This document shows positions 33,121 to 42,861 of a DNA stretch of 64,000 nucleotides, piece after piece. Position numbers and translations under genes: made by a program. Where the stretch lies: the NCBI GenBank assembly GCA_025451035.1, contig JANWLE010000015.1, forward strand, positions 28,618-92,617, written 5' to 3'. The notes under the pieces were generated by a model. That model was not told the DNA's origin and did not search any database. It saw only the letters and a program-made list of their open reading frames with translations. The stretch comes from Solirubrobacteraceae bacterium (GTDB lineage: Bacteria > Actinomycetota > Thermoleophilia > Solirubrobacterales > Solirubrobacteraceae). Numbering within the stretch: position 1 is the stretch's first letter; every line of letters begins with the position of its first letter.

Positions 33121-35571
33121 TCAAGCGACCTGCAGCTGCATCGAGCCGAGCAGGGCGCGGCCGTCCGCGAGCCGCTCGGTGTGCCAGCGGAAGGTGGCTG
33201 AGAGCTCGAGCTTCGTGCGCTCGGCTGGCTTGACCAGGACGCGTTCGGCCGCAGTGTCGATCTCGATCAGCTCGAGCTCCTCGAGGATCCGCAGCAAATC
33301 GGCGGCCACGGGGACCGGGCGCGGCGGCACGCGCGTGTCCGATCCCACGCGTCCCGCGAGCAGCCGTTCGAGGTCTACCCCGGACGCGGAGCCGGCTTTG
33401 CGCAGCTCGCGGTAGAGGTGGCGCAGGGCATCTCGCAGGTCGTGGTTTCGCTCGAGCGTCTTTTCGGCGAAGCGGATCTGAGCGTCCCCCCAGAGCAAAT
33501 GCGCGTGCTGGCCCGAGCCCCCCATCAGGGCGAGCCTGTGCTCGCTCGGATGCGTCGGCGGGTCCAGTAGGGCGACGTGCATGTAGTCGGCTGCTATTTG
33601 CGGTTCGCGTTCGAGGGCGAGATATGAGCAGAGCGGAAAGTCGCCGATCCTTCCGCTCAGCTGCTGGTGGCGGGCGGGCGCATCGGCGCACAACACGAGC
33701 ACGGGCTCGCCGCTTGCGAGCAGCCCGCACAGCGTGCCGGGGATCGATGACCCGCGACGGTCGTGCACCTTGCGCTTGCCGCGCAAAACGCCCGTGTCTC
33801 CTCGGCGGCCCGGCCCGCCGGTGCTGGCGAGCTCCTGCCACAGAGCCTGCAGGTATTCCTCGCTCTCGCCGAGAAGCACGATCGGTTCGGGGTCCGAAGG
33901 CTGCGCGTGGCGGAGATTTAGGCGGGGTTCTGATACGCCGTTCCACTCGTTGACCTCCAGCGCGAACACCCCGTCGGTGGGGGTGTCTTCGTCGACCGGC
34001 AGCGCTCCACCCATCCCGAAGGCGACGGCACGCAGGCGGCTCGACCCGGAACGCACGGTGAAACGCAGGTGTTTGCCTTCGCCCATGCTGTGCGGGTCGG
34101 TGAATCTCGCCGCCGGCAGCAGCAGGGAGACCTTCGGGTTTCCCTGCCCAAACGGAGCGAGAGCCTGCAGTTCCTCGGCCAGATCCAGGCCCAGGTCGCT
34201 GCCGGAGGCCACGGCGTCGATGCGCAGCGTGGAAAGAAAGTCCTCGGGGGTGAGGGTGGCTTCGGCGTGCGCCGTAAAAGCCTGCCTGAACTGCTCCAAC
34301 CGCGAGCGGTCGACCTCTAGGCCGGCTGCGGCCCGGTGCCCTCCGTAACGCAGAAGGTGCTCGCCGCAAGCGTGCAGCGCCTCCAGCAGGTCGAAGCCGT
34401 CGATGCTGCGGCCCGAGCCCTTGCCGGACTCCTCGTCGAGGGCGATCACGACCACCGGGCGGTTGTGACGCTCGGCTAGGCGAGAGGCAACGATGCCGAT
34501 CACGCCGGAGTGCCAGTTCTCCCCTGCCAGGACGTAGGCGGCCCTGTCACCCTGCTGGGCGATCTGTGCTTCGGCTTCAAACAGGATGCGTGTCTCAGAG
34601 TGCCTGCGCTCCTGGTTTGCGCGGTGCAGCTCGTCGGCGATCTGCGTCGCCCGCACTGGATCCTCGGTCATGATCAGCTCGAGCGCGGCGTCAGCGCGAT
34701 ACAGGCGCCCGGCGGCGTTCAGGCGAGGCGCGAGCGCGAAGCCGACCGCGCGTTCGCTGACGCGGCTCGGGTCGACGCTGGCGACGGCCATCAGGGCCTG
34801 CAGGCCGAGCTTGCTCGTGCCCTGCAGGCGACGCAGCCCGCGGGTGACGAGGTTGCGGTTCTCGCCGCGCAACGGGACGATGTCGGCGATCGTCGCGAGC
34901 GCCACGAGGTCCAGGTCTTCTTCGAGCTGCTCGATGTCCTTGCCGGCCGCTTCCCACAAGCCCTGGGCGAGCTTGTAGGTGACGCCCGTGGCGCAAAGGT
35001 CCCTGCACGGGTACTCACAAACCACCGGGTGCAGGATCAGCGCGTCGGGCAGTGAGCCGTCCGCCGGGGGCGTGTGGTGGTCGGTCACGATCACCTCGAG
35101 ACCCCTCTCCTTCGCCGCCCGTACCTCCGCTACCGCTGTGATCGCGCAGTCGGCGGTGATCAGCAGCTTCGTGCCTCTTGCCGCGAGCCGCTCGACCGTG
35201 TCCGGATTCAGGCCGTAGCCGTCGGTGGAGCGGTCAGGCAGATACCAGTCGACCTTCCCGCCCAGCGCGCGCACGGCGCGGACAAGCACCGCTGTCGAGC
35301 AAACGCCGTCGACGTCGTAGTCGCCGTGGACAGTTATCTGCGAGCTCTCGCTGATGTGCGCGAGCAGACGCTCGGTGATCTGCCCCATGGTGGAGAACTC
35401 CTGCGGATTGTGATCGGAGCCGCCGGCGAGAAAGTCGCTCGCGACCTTCGGGTCCGTCAGTCCCCGGCGCACGAGGATCTGCGCGATCACGGCGCTCACG
35501 CCGAGTTCCTTCTGCAAGTGAGAGACCTCCGCAGCCGGACAGGGCGCGATGTCGAAGCGAACGGTCTCCAT
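33121..35571 (-). CDS. recJ: single-stranded-DNA-specific exonuclease RecJ
   Basis: 5'-3' exonuclease of recombination and mismatch repair, 816 residues. DHH domain motifs: TVHGDYDVDGVCSTAVL, LLITADCAI, VIVTDHHTPPADG and CATGVTYKLAQGLW. DHHA1: NWHSGVIGIVASRLAERHNRPVVV and RYGGHRAAAGLEV. The OB-like part follows with FGQGNP. The last about 250 residues form an extra C-terminal domain, as in Deinococcus-type and other long RecJs, with no catalytic motif I recognise. ATG start at 35571; it lies between rel and the secDF block. Confidence 0.96.
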   Translation of the reverse strand: METVRFDIAPCPAAEVSHLQKELGVSAVIAQILVRRGLTDPKVASDFLAGGSDHNPQEFSTMGQITERLLAHISESSQITVHGDYDVDGVCSTAVLVRAVRALGGKVDWYLPDRSTDGYGLNPDTVERLAARGTKLLITADCAITAVAEVRAAKERGLEVIVTDHHTPPADGSLPDALILHPVVCEYPCRDLCATGVTYKLAQGLWEAAGKDIEQLEEDLDLVALATIADIVPLRGENRNLVTRGLRRLQGTSKLGLQALMAVASVDPSRVSERAVGFALAPRLNAAGRLYRADAALELIMTEDPVRATQIADELHRANQERRHSETRILFEAEAQIAQQGDRAAYVLAGENWHSGVIGIVASRLAERHNRPVVVIALDEESGKGSGRSIDGFDLLEALHACGEHLLRYGGHRAAAGLEVDRSRLEQFRQAFTAHAEATLTPEDFLSTLRIDAVASGSDLGLDLAEELQALAPFGQGNPKVSLLLPAARFTDPHSMGEGKHLRFTVRSGSSRLRAVAFGMGGALPVDEDTPTDGVFALEVNEWNGVSEPRLNLRHAQPSDPEPIVLLGESEEYLQALWQELASTGGPGRRGDTGVLRGKRKVHDRRGSSIPGTLCGLLASGEPVLVLCADAPARHQQLSGRIGDFPLCSYLALEREPQIAADYMHVALLDPPTHPSEHRLALMGGSGQHAHLLWGDAQIRFAEKTLERNHDLRDALRHLYRELRKAGSASGVDLERLLAGRVGSDTRVPPRPVPVAADLLRILEELELIEIDTAAERVLVKPAERTKLELSATFRWHTERLADGRALLGSMQLQVA

Positions 35572-35653
35572 CTAAGGCCACACTACGGACCGGGTGAGAC
35601 AGAACCGTGAGCGCTCGCTGCGGTGGGGGCCCATCACCGCTGGTGCGTGGGCG

Positions 35654-35932
35654 TCACCGCTGGCGTTCGCGGCTGGCGCCCAGCAGGTAGACCGCGGCGA
35701 TCCCCAAGAGCGCTCCCGGCACGGCGTAGAGGATCACCGCTATGTCGGTCGCTTTCTGTCCCGGCACACGCAGCGCCGACACGCGCGCGCTGTAGATGAT
35801 CAGCCCGACGAGGATCGACCCGATCAGCGATCCGATGAACGCGCCGACGATTCCTCCCCAGAATCGATCCGGCAGCCAGATCGTGAAGTGCCAGATCGCG
35901 AGGCCCATGATGACCCACCCGAGCATTCCCAT
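35654..35932 (-). CDS. small integral membrane protein (GlsB/YeaQ-like)
   Basis: 92 residues with three hydrophobic stretches: MLGWVIMGLAIWHFTIWL, GGIVGAFIGSLIGSILVGLIIYS and ATDIAVILYAVPGALLGIAAVYLL, ending in a charged RERQR. The Gly-rich second segment is typical of the GlsB/YeaQ/transglycosylase-associated family. The family has no firm function beyond stress association. The ATG overlaps the secDF stop by one base (TGATG), so it is made with SecDF. An accessory role for that translocase is an inference. Confidence 0.7.
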   Translation of the reverse strand: MGMLGWVIMGLAIWHFTIWLPDRFWGGIVGAFIGSLIGSILVGLIIYSARVSALRVPGQKATDIAVILYAVPGALLGIAAVYLLGASRERQR

Positions 35933-38900
35933 CAGCGTGCCCTCCCGTGCCGGCGGTTGCGCGGCCGCTTCTGCTTGAGGCGTCGCTTGGGGTCGTCCTT
36001 GATGACCAGATCCTCGGGTGTCAGGTCGGCCGCGGGATCCGCCTTCGGGGCGCTCGCAGGCGCCTGTGGAGTGGTCGGGCTGGCCGCGCGGCGGACGGGA
36101 CGACCCTGAGGCTGCTGCTCGACATCGAGGTCGCGCACCAGCTCCTCGAACTCCTCTTTGGAGATCTCGGTCTCGTCGAACCCTTCTGGTGCGAGCGCTG
36201 TCTGCCTGCGCCGCCTCAACTCGCTGGCAGCGGACCGTCCTTCGGAGACTGACGTGTACGCCGGGACGTAGCCGACTTCGCCGATTATGCGCTCACGCCG
36301 ATTGCGGTAGGCCGGCTCACGCTCCTTCCAATGCGTGAGCACCGGGGAGGCGATGAAGATCGAAGAGTACGCACCGGAGGCGATGCCGACGAGCAGAGCG
36401 AAAGCGAAATCCTTCAGCGTTTCCCCGCCGAACAAGAGCAGCGCGAGCACCGGCAGCAGCGTGCAGAGGCTCGTCGCCAAGGACCGTGTCAGCACCTCAG
36501 ACATCGAGCGGTTGACTATCTGGGAGAAAGCCGCGCGCGACATCCGCGGCACGTTCTCGCGCACCCTGTCGAACACGATGATCGTGTCGTACAGCGAATA
36601 GCCGAGGATCGTCAGAAGCGCCGCTACGGTCGAGAGCGTCACTTCCCGGCCGGTGAGCGAGTAGACGCCGGAGGTGATCAACAGGTCGTGCATCAGGGCG
36701 ATCAGCACCGGGATCGCGTACTTCCACTCGAAGCGGATCGCGATGTACACGGAGATCACCAGCAGCGAGGCGATGATCGCGATGATCGCGCTGTTAGCGA
36801 CCGTGCGACCGAACGTCGGCCCGATCGAGGTGGAGGAGAAATTGCGGGTGCCGGCTTGGTTCGGACCGGGGGCGAACTTCGCGTCGAGGGCGGACTTGAT
36901 CTTCTGCACGGCGTCCGGCCGCAGCTCCTTGACAGATATCTGAAATCCGTTGCCGCCGACGTTCTTGCTCGTGAGCTTCTGTATCTGGGCGTTCGGGTAG
37001 TGCTGGCTTGTGAGCACTTCTCGGATCTGGCTCTCGCTTGCGGCCTTGACGAAAGCCGTCTGGATGCGAGTACCCGATTTGAAGTCGATGCCGAAGTTCA
37101 GGCCCTTGCCGCCGATCGCGAGAGCGCCGACTAGCAGGATGAAGCCGGAGAAAGAGAAGAACCACTTCGAGGCGCCCATGAAGTCGAACGTCCAGCCGCG
37201 ACCGCGCCTGCCGGTACCGAGCGCGGCCGGGTGGGTCACGAGCCGGGAGCGTCCCATCATGCCGAGCGCGGCCTGGGTGGCGAGCACGGCTGTGAACAGC
37301 GAGACGAGCGTGCCGATACCGAGCGTGAAGGCGAAGCCGCGCACACCGGAGGTGGCGAGCACGAAGAGGATGAAGGCCGTCATGAACGTCACGACGTTCG
37401 CGTCGATGATCGCCGCAAAACCGCGCTTGTAGCCGGTGGCGATGCCGGCGATGACAGAGCGCCCTGAGCGGATCTCCTCCTTGACGCGCTCGAATATGAC
37501 GATGTTCGCATCCGCGGCGATACCGATCGTGAGGATCCAGCCGGCGATGCCCGGCAGGGTCAGCGTGATCGGTATCGCCTTGATCAGCGCGAACAGATAG
37601 ATGGTGTATATCGCCAGGCCACCGATCGCGATCACGCCAAGCACGCGATAGAAGGTGATGAGGAACAGACAGACGACAGCGAGCCCCACCAGCCCCGCGA
37701 GGAGGCCCTGGTTCAGGGCGGTTTTGCCGAGCGTCGCGGAGACCTGTGATTGCGAGATCAGTTCCAGGCGTAGCGGCAGCGCGCCGGACTGCAGCTCGCC
37801 CGCGAGGTTCTGGGCGCTCGTGAGCGTGAAGCCACCGGAGATCTGGGATCCAGTGGTGGCGTCTATCCCTTCGGGGTTCTGCGTGTAGTCGATGAACGGT
37901 GCGGTGATTATCTGGCCGTCCAGGACGACCGCGAAGTGCTGCACCGCCTGCTGCTTGTGCACCCCCGGCAACTGGGCCTGCTGGCCGCGTTCGGCGATTT
38001 CCCTCGTGACCCGCTGGAAGACCTTGCCCCCACTGGAGGTGAATTCGAAGGTCACATTCGGCTGGCCGCTGCCGCCGCCGCCTTCATCGAGTCCCTGGCG
38101 GGGGTTCTTGATGTCGGCGCCGCTCAGGGCGGGGTTGTCGTTGAGCACATACCAGCTTTCGGGGGACGCCTGGACGACCTTGCCGCGGGAGGTTTCGACG
38201 GGGCGTGCCTGGACGACAATCGTCCCCGGATTCACGTGCACCGCCTTGAGCTTTGCTCCCTTGGATGCTTTGACGCCCTCCGAGTACAGGTTCGCTTCGG
38301 TTTCCTCGGGTCCCCGCAGCACCTTTTCGTGCGCGGTGTCCAGCAAATACCACTCTCCGTAGATGCAGCCGGCGTTCGCGCCGCTGCGCGCCTTGTTCTC
38401 CTGCAGGGTGCAGTTCGCCCGCCAGTCCCACGTCGTGTCGTTCTTGCGCAGTTCGGGGGCGCGTTTTTCGGCGCGCAGCACCGCCTTGTACTCGGGTAGG
38501 CCCGTGCTCGCGCTAGCCGGTTCGGGTCCACCGGTCACCTTGCCTTCGGTCGGCGCGGGCTTGCCTTCGGGGCCGATCACGTTCGGCTCCCAGTCATAGA
38601 AGTACAGCTGAGCGGTCTTGCCGACCTCGGCCTGTGCGCGCTTGGCGTTCGTCACCGCGGGCAGCGCGACGTTGATTTCGTCGCTGCCGAAACGCTGGAT
38701 TTCCGGTTGCGCGACACCGAGCTGATCGACGCGCTTCTGCATGATCCCGATCGCCCGTTCGATCGATTCGCTGTTCACGCTCGCCTGCGCTGTCGGCCTG
38801 GCCCGGTAGACGAGCTGGACGCCGCCCTTGAGGTCGAGTCCGAGACGGGTCTTGGTGGCTTTCACGACCCCGGGTAGGCCGGTTATGACGATCACCGAGG

Positions 38901-38958
38901 CGATGACGAGCCCGGTTACGAGCAGAAGAATCAGGAAGTTGCGTCGACGGTCAGCCAT
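35932..38958 (-). CDS. secDF: protein translocase SecDF (fused SecD-SecF)
   Basis: Proton-driven accessory of the SecYEG channel. 1008 residues, one chain. The SecD part starts with a membrane helix (FLILLLVTGLVIASVIVITG), then LDLKGGVQLVYRA, a large extracytoplasmic P1 region (to about 400), and five helices with LPGIAGWILTIGIAADANIVIFERVKEE. The SecF part begins near FDFMGASKWFFSF, with GLNFGIDFKSGTRIQ and SLYDTIIVFDRVREN. The cytosolic C-terminus (about 110 residues) is long, acidic then basic (KRRLKQKRPRNRRHGR). It starts 12 bases after the Zn-ribbon/PAS gene. Confidence 0.96.
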   Translation of the reverse strand: MADRRRNFLILLLVTGLVIASVIVITGLPGVVKATKTRLGLDLKGGVQLVYRARPTAQASVNSESIERAIGIMQKRVDQLGVAQPEIQRFGSDEINVALPAVTNAKRAQAEVGKTAQLYFYDWEPNVIGPEGKPAPTEGKVTGGPEPASASTGLPEYKAVLRAEKRAPELRKNDTTWDWRANCTLQENKARSGANAGCIYGEWYLLDTAHEKVLRGPEETEANLYSEGVKASKGAKLKAVHVNPGTIVVQARPVETSRGKVVQASPESWYVLNDNPALSGADIKNPRQGLDEGGGGSGQPNVTFEFTSSGGKVFQRVTREIAERGQQAQLPGVHKQQAVQHFAVVLDGQIITAPFIDYTQNPEGIDATTGSQISGGFTLTSAQNLAGELQSGALPLRLELISQSQVSATLGKTALNQGLLAGLVGLAVVCLFLITFYRVLGVIAIGGLAIYTIYLFALIKAIPITLTLPGIAGWILTIGIAADANIVIFERVKEEIRSGRSVIAGIATGYKRGFAAIIDANVVTFMTAFILFVLATSGVRGFAFTLGIGTLVSLFTAVLATQAALGMMGRSRLVTHPAALGTGRRGRGWTFDFMGASKWFFSFSGFILLVGALAIGGKGLNFGIDFKSGTRIQTAFVKAASESQIREVLTSQHYPNAQIQKLTSKNVGGNGFQISVKELRPDAVQKIKSALDAKFAPGPNQAGTRNFSSTSIGPTFGRTVANSAIIAIIASLLVISVYIAIRFEWKYAIPVLIALMHDLLITSGVYSLTGREVTLSTVAALLTILGYSLYDTIIVFDRVRENVPRMSRAAFSQIVNRSMSEVLTRSLATSLCTLLPVLALLLFGGETLKDFAFALLVGIASGAYSSIFIASPVLTHWKEREPAYRNRRERIIGEVGYVPAYTSVSEGRSAASELRRRRQTALAPEGFDETEISKEEFEELVRDLDVEQQPQGRPVRRAASPTTPQAPASAPKADPAADLTPEDLVIKDDPKRRLKQKRPRNRRHGRAR

Positions 38959-38970
38959 GCGATCTTCGGG

Positions 38971-39420
38971 CTATTTGTCGGGTGTGATCACGAGCAACAG
39001 CCCGCCATCGTCATCGTATGCGGGGAACAAGTCGGCCTTAGCTGCTGCCGGCAGGTCGCGGTTGGCGCTGACCTGCACCTGCTTGTCGAGGGCTCGGACG
39101 CCCCACTCGAGCACGGTATCGACAGGCGCATCGCCGTTTGAGAACTGCAGACCCAGCACCGTCTCGACACGCTGACCTATGACGTCCTCCTCCTCCAGCC
39201 CTGTGAACGCGAACGAGTTCTTGCCACAGCCAATGACCCTACCCTCGCGGTCGCAGACAAAGAACGCTGCGTCCGGAGCTGGATAGTAGTCGTCGAGCAG
39301 CTCGAACAGGAACGCGAAGCCGCACTTTTCGCAGCCCTTGGGGCGGCGCGTGAAACCACGGGTGCGGTCTACCTCGCTGGTGCGGTGTCCACAGTTTGGG
39401 CAAATGAACGGGTGAGACAT
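38971..39420 (-). CDS. zinc-ribbon plus PAS-domain protein
   Basis: 149 residues. A four-cysteine zinc ribbon (CPNCGHRTSEVDRT and CEKCGFAFLFELL) is followed by a PAS fold (about 45-115) with AAFFVCDREGRVIGCGKNSFAFTGLEEEDVIGQRV. The tail GLLLVITPDK has no output domain. PAS domains bind ligands or partners; what it senses is unknown. It lies 12 bases upstream of secDF and downstream of ruvB, all on the minus strand, suggesting co-transcription with the translocase. I know of no characterised protein with this exact layout. Confidence 0.8.
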   Translation of the reverse strand: MSHPFICPNCGHRTSEVDRTRGFTRRPKGCEKCGFAFLFELLDDYYPAPDAAFFVCDREGRVIGCGKNSFAFTGLEEEDVIGQRVETVLGLQFSNGDAPVDTVLEWGVRALDKQVQVSANRDLPAAAKADLFPAYDDDGGLLLVITPDK

Positions 39421-39466
39421 CTCTCAGCACAGACTACGCGAGCGGCCCGAGGAAGGCTGCGGTCGC

Positions 39467-40501
39467 TCACAGCAAAAGCGCCTGCGTGCCCGCTGGGTGG
39501 GCTGCCGGCGCGTCGATGCCGAGATGCGAGTAGGCGGCGGCGGTCGCAGCCCGGCCCCGCGGGGTGCGCTTGATCAGGCCCTCTTGCAGCAGATACGGCT
39601 CATACACTTCTTCGATCGTGTCCTGCTCCTCGCCGACCGCTACGGCGAGCGTCGACAGGCCCACGGGCCCGCCAGCGAACTTGACGCAGATGATCCGCAG
39701 TATCTCGCGATCCAGACGGTCGAGGCCGCGCTCGTCGACCTCGAGCAGCTCGAGCGCGGCGTTTGCGGCCTCGGCTGTCACGACCCCGCCCATGCGCACC
39801 TCGGCGTAGTCACGCACCCGCTTGAGCAGGCGGTTAGCGACGCGTGGTGTGCCGCGGCTGCGCGTGGCGAGGGCGATCGCCCCGTCCTCCTCGAGGCTGA
39901 TTTCGAGGATCGACGCCGAACGCTTGACGATTGTCGTCAAATCCTCGATGCCGTAATGCTCTAGCCGCCCTTGGATACCGAAACGGTCTCGCAGCGGCGT
40001 GCTCAAAAGCCCACTGCGGGTGGTTGCTCCGATCAGCGTGAAGGGCGGCAGGTCGAGCGTGACGACGCGGGCGCCGGCGCCCTGGCCGACGGTGATCGGC
40101 AGGCGGCGATCCTCCATCGCCGGGTAAAAGGTCTCCTCGAGCGTGCGTGGCAGGCGGTGGATCTCATCGACGAAGAAGACGCTGTGAGGCTCGAGTGCAG
40201 TCAGGAACGAAGCGATGTCGCCCTTGCGCTCGAGCGCAGGGCCCGCGGTCTGCACGAACGGCACTTCGAGCTCGGCGGCAATGATCTGCGCCAGGGAGGT
40301 CTTGCCTAGTCCCGGCGGCCCCGCGAGCAGTACGTGGTCCAGTGCCTCCCCCCGCCCGCTCGCAGCCTCGATCGCGACCATGAACTGGTCGCGCAGGGTG
40401 TCCTGTCCGACGAAGTCGCACAGGCGACGCGGCCGCAGCGACCGGTCCAGCTCATCCTCGGCTGTCAGATATGGCGTTTGAATGCGTGCCGGTGTGCTCA
40501 T
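39467..40501 (-). CDS. ruvB: Holliday junction branch-migration ATPase RuvB
   Basis: 344 residues. Walker [19 protein letters not shown]. Walker [17 protein letters not shown], with sensor [19 protein letters not shown]. The C-terminal winged-helix domain has [20 protein letters not shown] and [20 protein letters not shown]. It works with RuvA as a hexameric motor. The gene follows ruvA by 12 bases in the ruvCAB order. Confidence 0.98.
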   Translation of the reverse strand: MSTPARIQTPYLTAEDELDRSLRPRRLCDFVGQDTLRDQFMVAIEAASGRGEALDHVLLAGPPGLGKTSLAQIIAAELEVPFVQTAGPALERKGDIASFLTALEPHSVFFVDEIHRLPRTLEETFYPAMEDRRLPITVGQGAGARVVTLDLPPFTLIGATTRSGLLSTPLRDRFGIQGRLEHYGIEDLTTIVKRSASILEISLEEDGAIALATRSRGTPRVANRLLKRVRDYAEVRMGGVVTAEAANAALELLEVDERGLDRLDREILRIICVKFAGGPVGLSTLAVAVGEEQDTIEEVYEPYLLQEGLIKRTPRGRAATAAAYSHLGIDAPAAHPAGTQALLL

Positions 40502-40513
40502 GGCGAGGTTTCG

Positions 40514-41104
40514 CTAGGCCGCTCGCGCACCGCGCAGCGCCTCGGTGATCAGCGCCTCGGCGCTCTGGCCTTCGGCGCCCTTCAGCAGCTGCTCGGCTTC
40601 GGCGGAGGTGTAGCCGAGCTCCACTAGCCCCTCGCGGGCGAGCAGCCGCGGCGTGTCCTTGCGGCTCGCGTGGATCGGACCGGCGAGTTCGGTGTCCTCG
40701 CCGACCTGTGCCTTCTCGCGCAACTCCACGATGATCCTCTCCGCGGTCCGCTTACCGATGCCGGGGACGGCCTGAAAGCGCGCCGCGTCCCCACCCGCGA
40801 TCGCCGCCAGGAGCTCCTGGGGGGATCCGCCGGAGAGGACCGCCAGCGCCACCTTGGGCCCCACCGACTGGACGGACAACAGCATCAAGAACAGCTCCCG
40901 CTCCCCTTCTGAGTGAAACCCGTATAGCGACAGCGCGTCGTCGCGGACGATCAAATGGGTGTGCAGCGTGGCCTGCTCCCCCACGGCGGGAACGTGGTGC
41001 AACGTCTCGCTGGAGACCGCGGCACGGTAGCCGACGCCCCCACAAATCAGCACGACGTGGTCGGCGCGACGGAAGGCGACCTCTCCCCGCAGCAGTCCGA
41101 TCAT
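40514..41104 (-). CDS. ruvA: Holliday junction-binding protein RuvA
   Basis: 196 residues from ATG 41104 (MIGLLRGEV). N-terminal OB fold with VVLICGGVGYRAAVS and LYGFHSEGERELFLMLL. The tandem helix-hairpin-helix region is SVQSVGPKVALAVLSG and FQAVPGIGKRTAERIIVEL. A C-terminal UBA-like RuvB-contact domain is LVELGYTSAEAEQLL. The start overlaps the ruvC stop by four bases (ATGA). The open frame upstream is a shadow of ruvC. Confidence 0.97.
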   Translation of the reverse strand: MIGLLRGEVAFRRADHVVLICGGVGYRAAVSSETLHHVPAVGEQATLHTHLIVRDDALSLYGFHSEGERELFLMLLSVQSVGPKVALAVLSGGSPQELLAAIAGGDAARFQAVPGIGKRTAERIIVELREKAQVGEDTELAGPIHASRKDTPRLLAREGLVELGYTSAEAEQLLKGAEGQSAEALITEALRGARAA

Positions 41105-41607
41105 GCTCTGGCCGCCGCCAGATCGAGCGCGCGGTTCAGCGGCGCGGCGTGACAGTGGCAGATCGCAACCGCGAGGGCGTCCGACGCGTGGTCCGGGGTG
41201 GGCGCATGCGGCAGGCCGAGCAGTGTCTGAACCATCCTCGCGACCTGGTCCTTGGCTGCGCGGCCGTTGCCGCAGACAGCCGACTTGACCCGCTGCGGGG
41301 TATAGGAGAAGCACGGAAGCGAACGCTGTCCGGCGGCGAGCATCGTCACGCCACGCGCGTGCCCGACAGCGAACGCGGTACGCACGTTCGCCCCGAAGTA
41401 CAGCTCCTCCAACGCCAGCGCGCTGCATTTGTGCTGGTCGAGGATCTCGAGCATCCGTTCGTGGATGATGACCAGACGTCTCTCGAGCGGAAGTTCGATC
41501 GAAGTCTCTATGACTCCGCCGTCGAGCGCGGCCAGGCGCCCGCCGTTGCGCTCGACGACCCCGTAGCCGGTGTTGGCTAGACCCGGGTCTATACCGAGAA
41601 CGATCAT
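41101..41607 (-). CDS. ruvC: crossover junction endodeoxyribonuclease RuvC
   Basis: 168 residues from ATG 41607. The first catalytic aspartate is in MIVLGIDPGLANTGYGVV. Also ALEELYFGANVRTAFAVG with its glutamate, and the C-terminal DHASDALAVAICH acidic pair. It resolves Holliday junctions with RuvAB. It is the first gene of ruvCAB and divergent from the adenylate cyclase gene. I see no actinobacterial SOS box in the 120-bp divergent region. Confidence 0.96.
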   Translation of the reverse strand: MIVLGIDPGLANTGYGVVERNGGRLAALDGGVIETSIELPLERRLVIIHERMLEILDQHKCSALALEELYFGANVRTAFAVGHARGVTMLAAGQRSLPCFSYTPQRVKSAVCGNGRAAKDQVARMVQTLLGLPHAPTPDHASDALAVAICHCHAAPLNRALDLAAARA

Positions 41608-41727
41608 GAGTTGAGATTCTGCGTCAGTGACCGGACGCCTGCCCGTGCGCTCCCGGCACTCCACGCAGGCCGCCGCTCGCAAAGATGTCGAATTTTCAAA
41701 GGCGAAGCGGATAGTTTCTCTCTAGAG

Positions 41728-42861
41728 ATGGCCGAGGGCGCCCAACAGAAAGTCGACTTCGCCGCCGAGGGGCTGCTTGACGGCCTGGAGGGCGAGCAGC
41801 GCGCGGAGCGGCTTGCGCTGCTGCGGCAACTCGCCGCCGACGGCGTTCCGACCGAGGAGCTGAAGCGTCACACCGCAGAGGGCACGATCGTGTTCTTGCC
41901 CGCCGAGCGTGTGATCGGCGGGCCCCGCCGCTACACCGCCGTGGAGGTTGCGGACCTCGCTGGCGCCGACGTCGAGTTCCTGCATGCCGCTCGCAGGGCG
42001 ATGGGCCTGCCGATCCCTGGGCTGCAGGAGCGGGTGTACATCGACGCGGACGTCGAGGCGACGCGCATGGCCTCCGTGTTCAAGGCGGCGGGCGTATCCG
42101 AGCAGGACAGTCTCGAGATGCTTCGCATCCTGGGTAGGGGTCTCTCCCAGTCGGCCGAGGCGATCCGGGCCCTGGGCCTGCGACTCGTGCTCGAGCCGGG
42201 GGTTACCGAGCACGATCTCGCGCAGCGATTCGCGGGCACCGCTGCCCAGCTCACGCCGATGTTGGGACCACTCATCACCAATCTGCTCACTCTGCACCTG
42301 CGACAGATGGCCGACAGCGAGGCGATCAGCGCAGCCGAGCGGTTGGGCGGCCGGCTTCCTGGTTCTAGAGAGGTCGCGATCTGCTTTGCGGACCTCGTCG
42401 GCTTCACGAGGCTCGGCGAGGAGGTGCCTCCGCATGAGCTCTCGCGGCTCTCGGTGCGCCTGGAGGAGATCGCCAGCGATCTCGCCCGTCAGCCGGTCCG
42501 GCTCGTGAAGACGATCGGGGACGCGGTGATGCTCACGTCGGTGGAGCCGGAGCCGCTCGTGGATGTGGCGCTTGCGCTCGTCGACGCCGCCGACAAGGAG
42601 GGCGAGCAGTTCCCGCAGCTTCGCGGAGGCGTCGCTACCGGGCCGGCGCTCTCGCGCGCCGGCGACTGGTTCGGACGCCCGGTGAACCTGGCGAACCGGA
42701 TCACCCAGATCGCGCGGCCAGGCAGCGTGCTGGCCGAGCGGGAGGTGCGCGAAGCGGCGCGCGAGAGCTTCCGCTGGTCCTACGCCGGCGAGAAGCGGCT
42801 GCGCGGGATCAAGGAGCCCGTCGCGCTCTACAGGGCGAGGCGGCTGACGGAAGCAGCCTGA
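41728..42861 (+). CDS. class III adenylate cyclase with N-terminal regulatory domain (Rv1264-like)
   Basis: 377 residues from ATG 41728. Residues 1-200 form a helical regulatory domain (RRYTAVEVADLAGADVEFLHAAR..., GLSQSAEAIRALGLRL) of the kind that makes M. tuberculosis Rv1264 pH-responsive. The cyclase domain (215-375) has metal aspartates D222 (ICFADLVGFTRLG) and D266-region KTIGDAVML with adenine-specifying K261, and NLANRITQIARPG with the transition-state Asn/Arg. It should make cAMP. No Shine-Dalgarno is evident; TAGTTT lies 14 bases before the ATG. Its last 34 bases overlap the convergent nucleotidyltransferase gene. Confidence 0.92.
   Translation: MAEGAQQKVDFAAEGLLDGLEGEQRAERLALLRQLAADGVPTEELKRHTAEGTIVFLPAERVIGGPRRYTAVEVADLAGADVEFLHAARRAMGLPIPGLQERVYIDADVEATRMASVFKAAGVSEQDSLEMLRILGRGLSQSAEAIRALGLRLVLEPGVTEHDLAQRFAGTAAQLTPMLGPLITNLLTLHLRQMADSEAISAAERLGGRLPGSREVAICFADLVGFTRLGEEVPPHELSRLSVRLEEIASDLARQPVRLVKTIGDAVMLTSVEPEPLVDVALALVDAADKEGEQFPQLRGGVATGPALSRAGDWFGRPVNLANRITQIARPGSVLAEREVREAARESFRWSYAGEKRLRGIKEPVALYRARRLTEAA

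Noticed and set aside
33068..34369. Apparent 434-codon N-terminal extension of rel
   Set aside because: It runs through recJ in another frame and reads as Arg/Pro-rich shadow. Rel proteins begin near the ATG at 33067.
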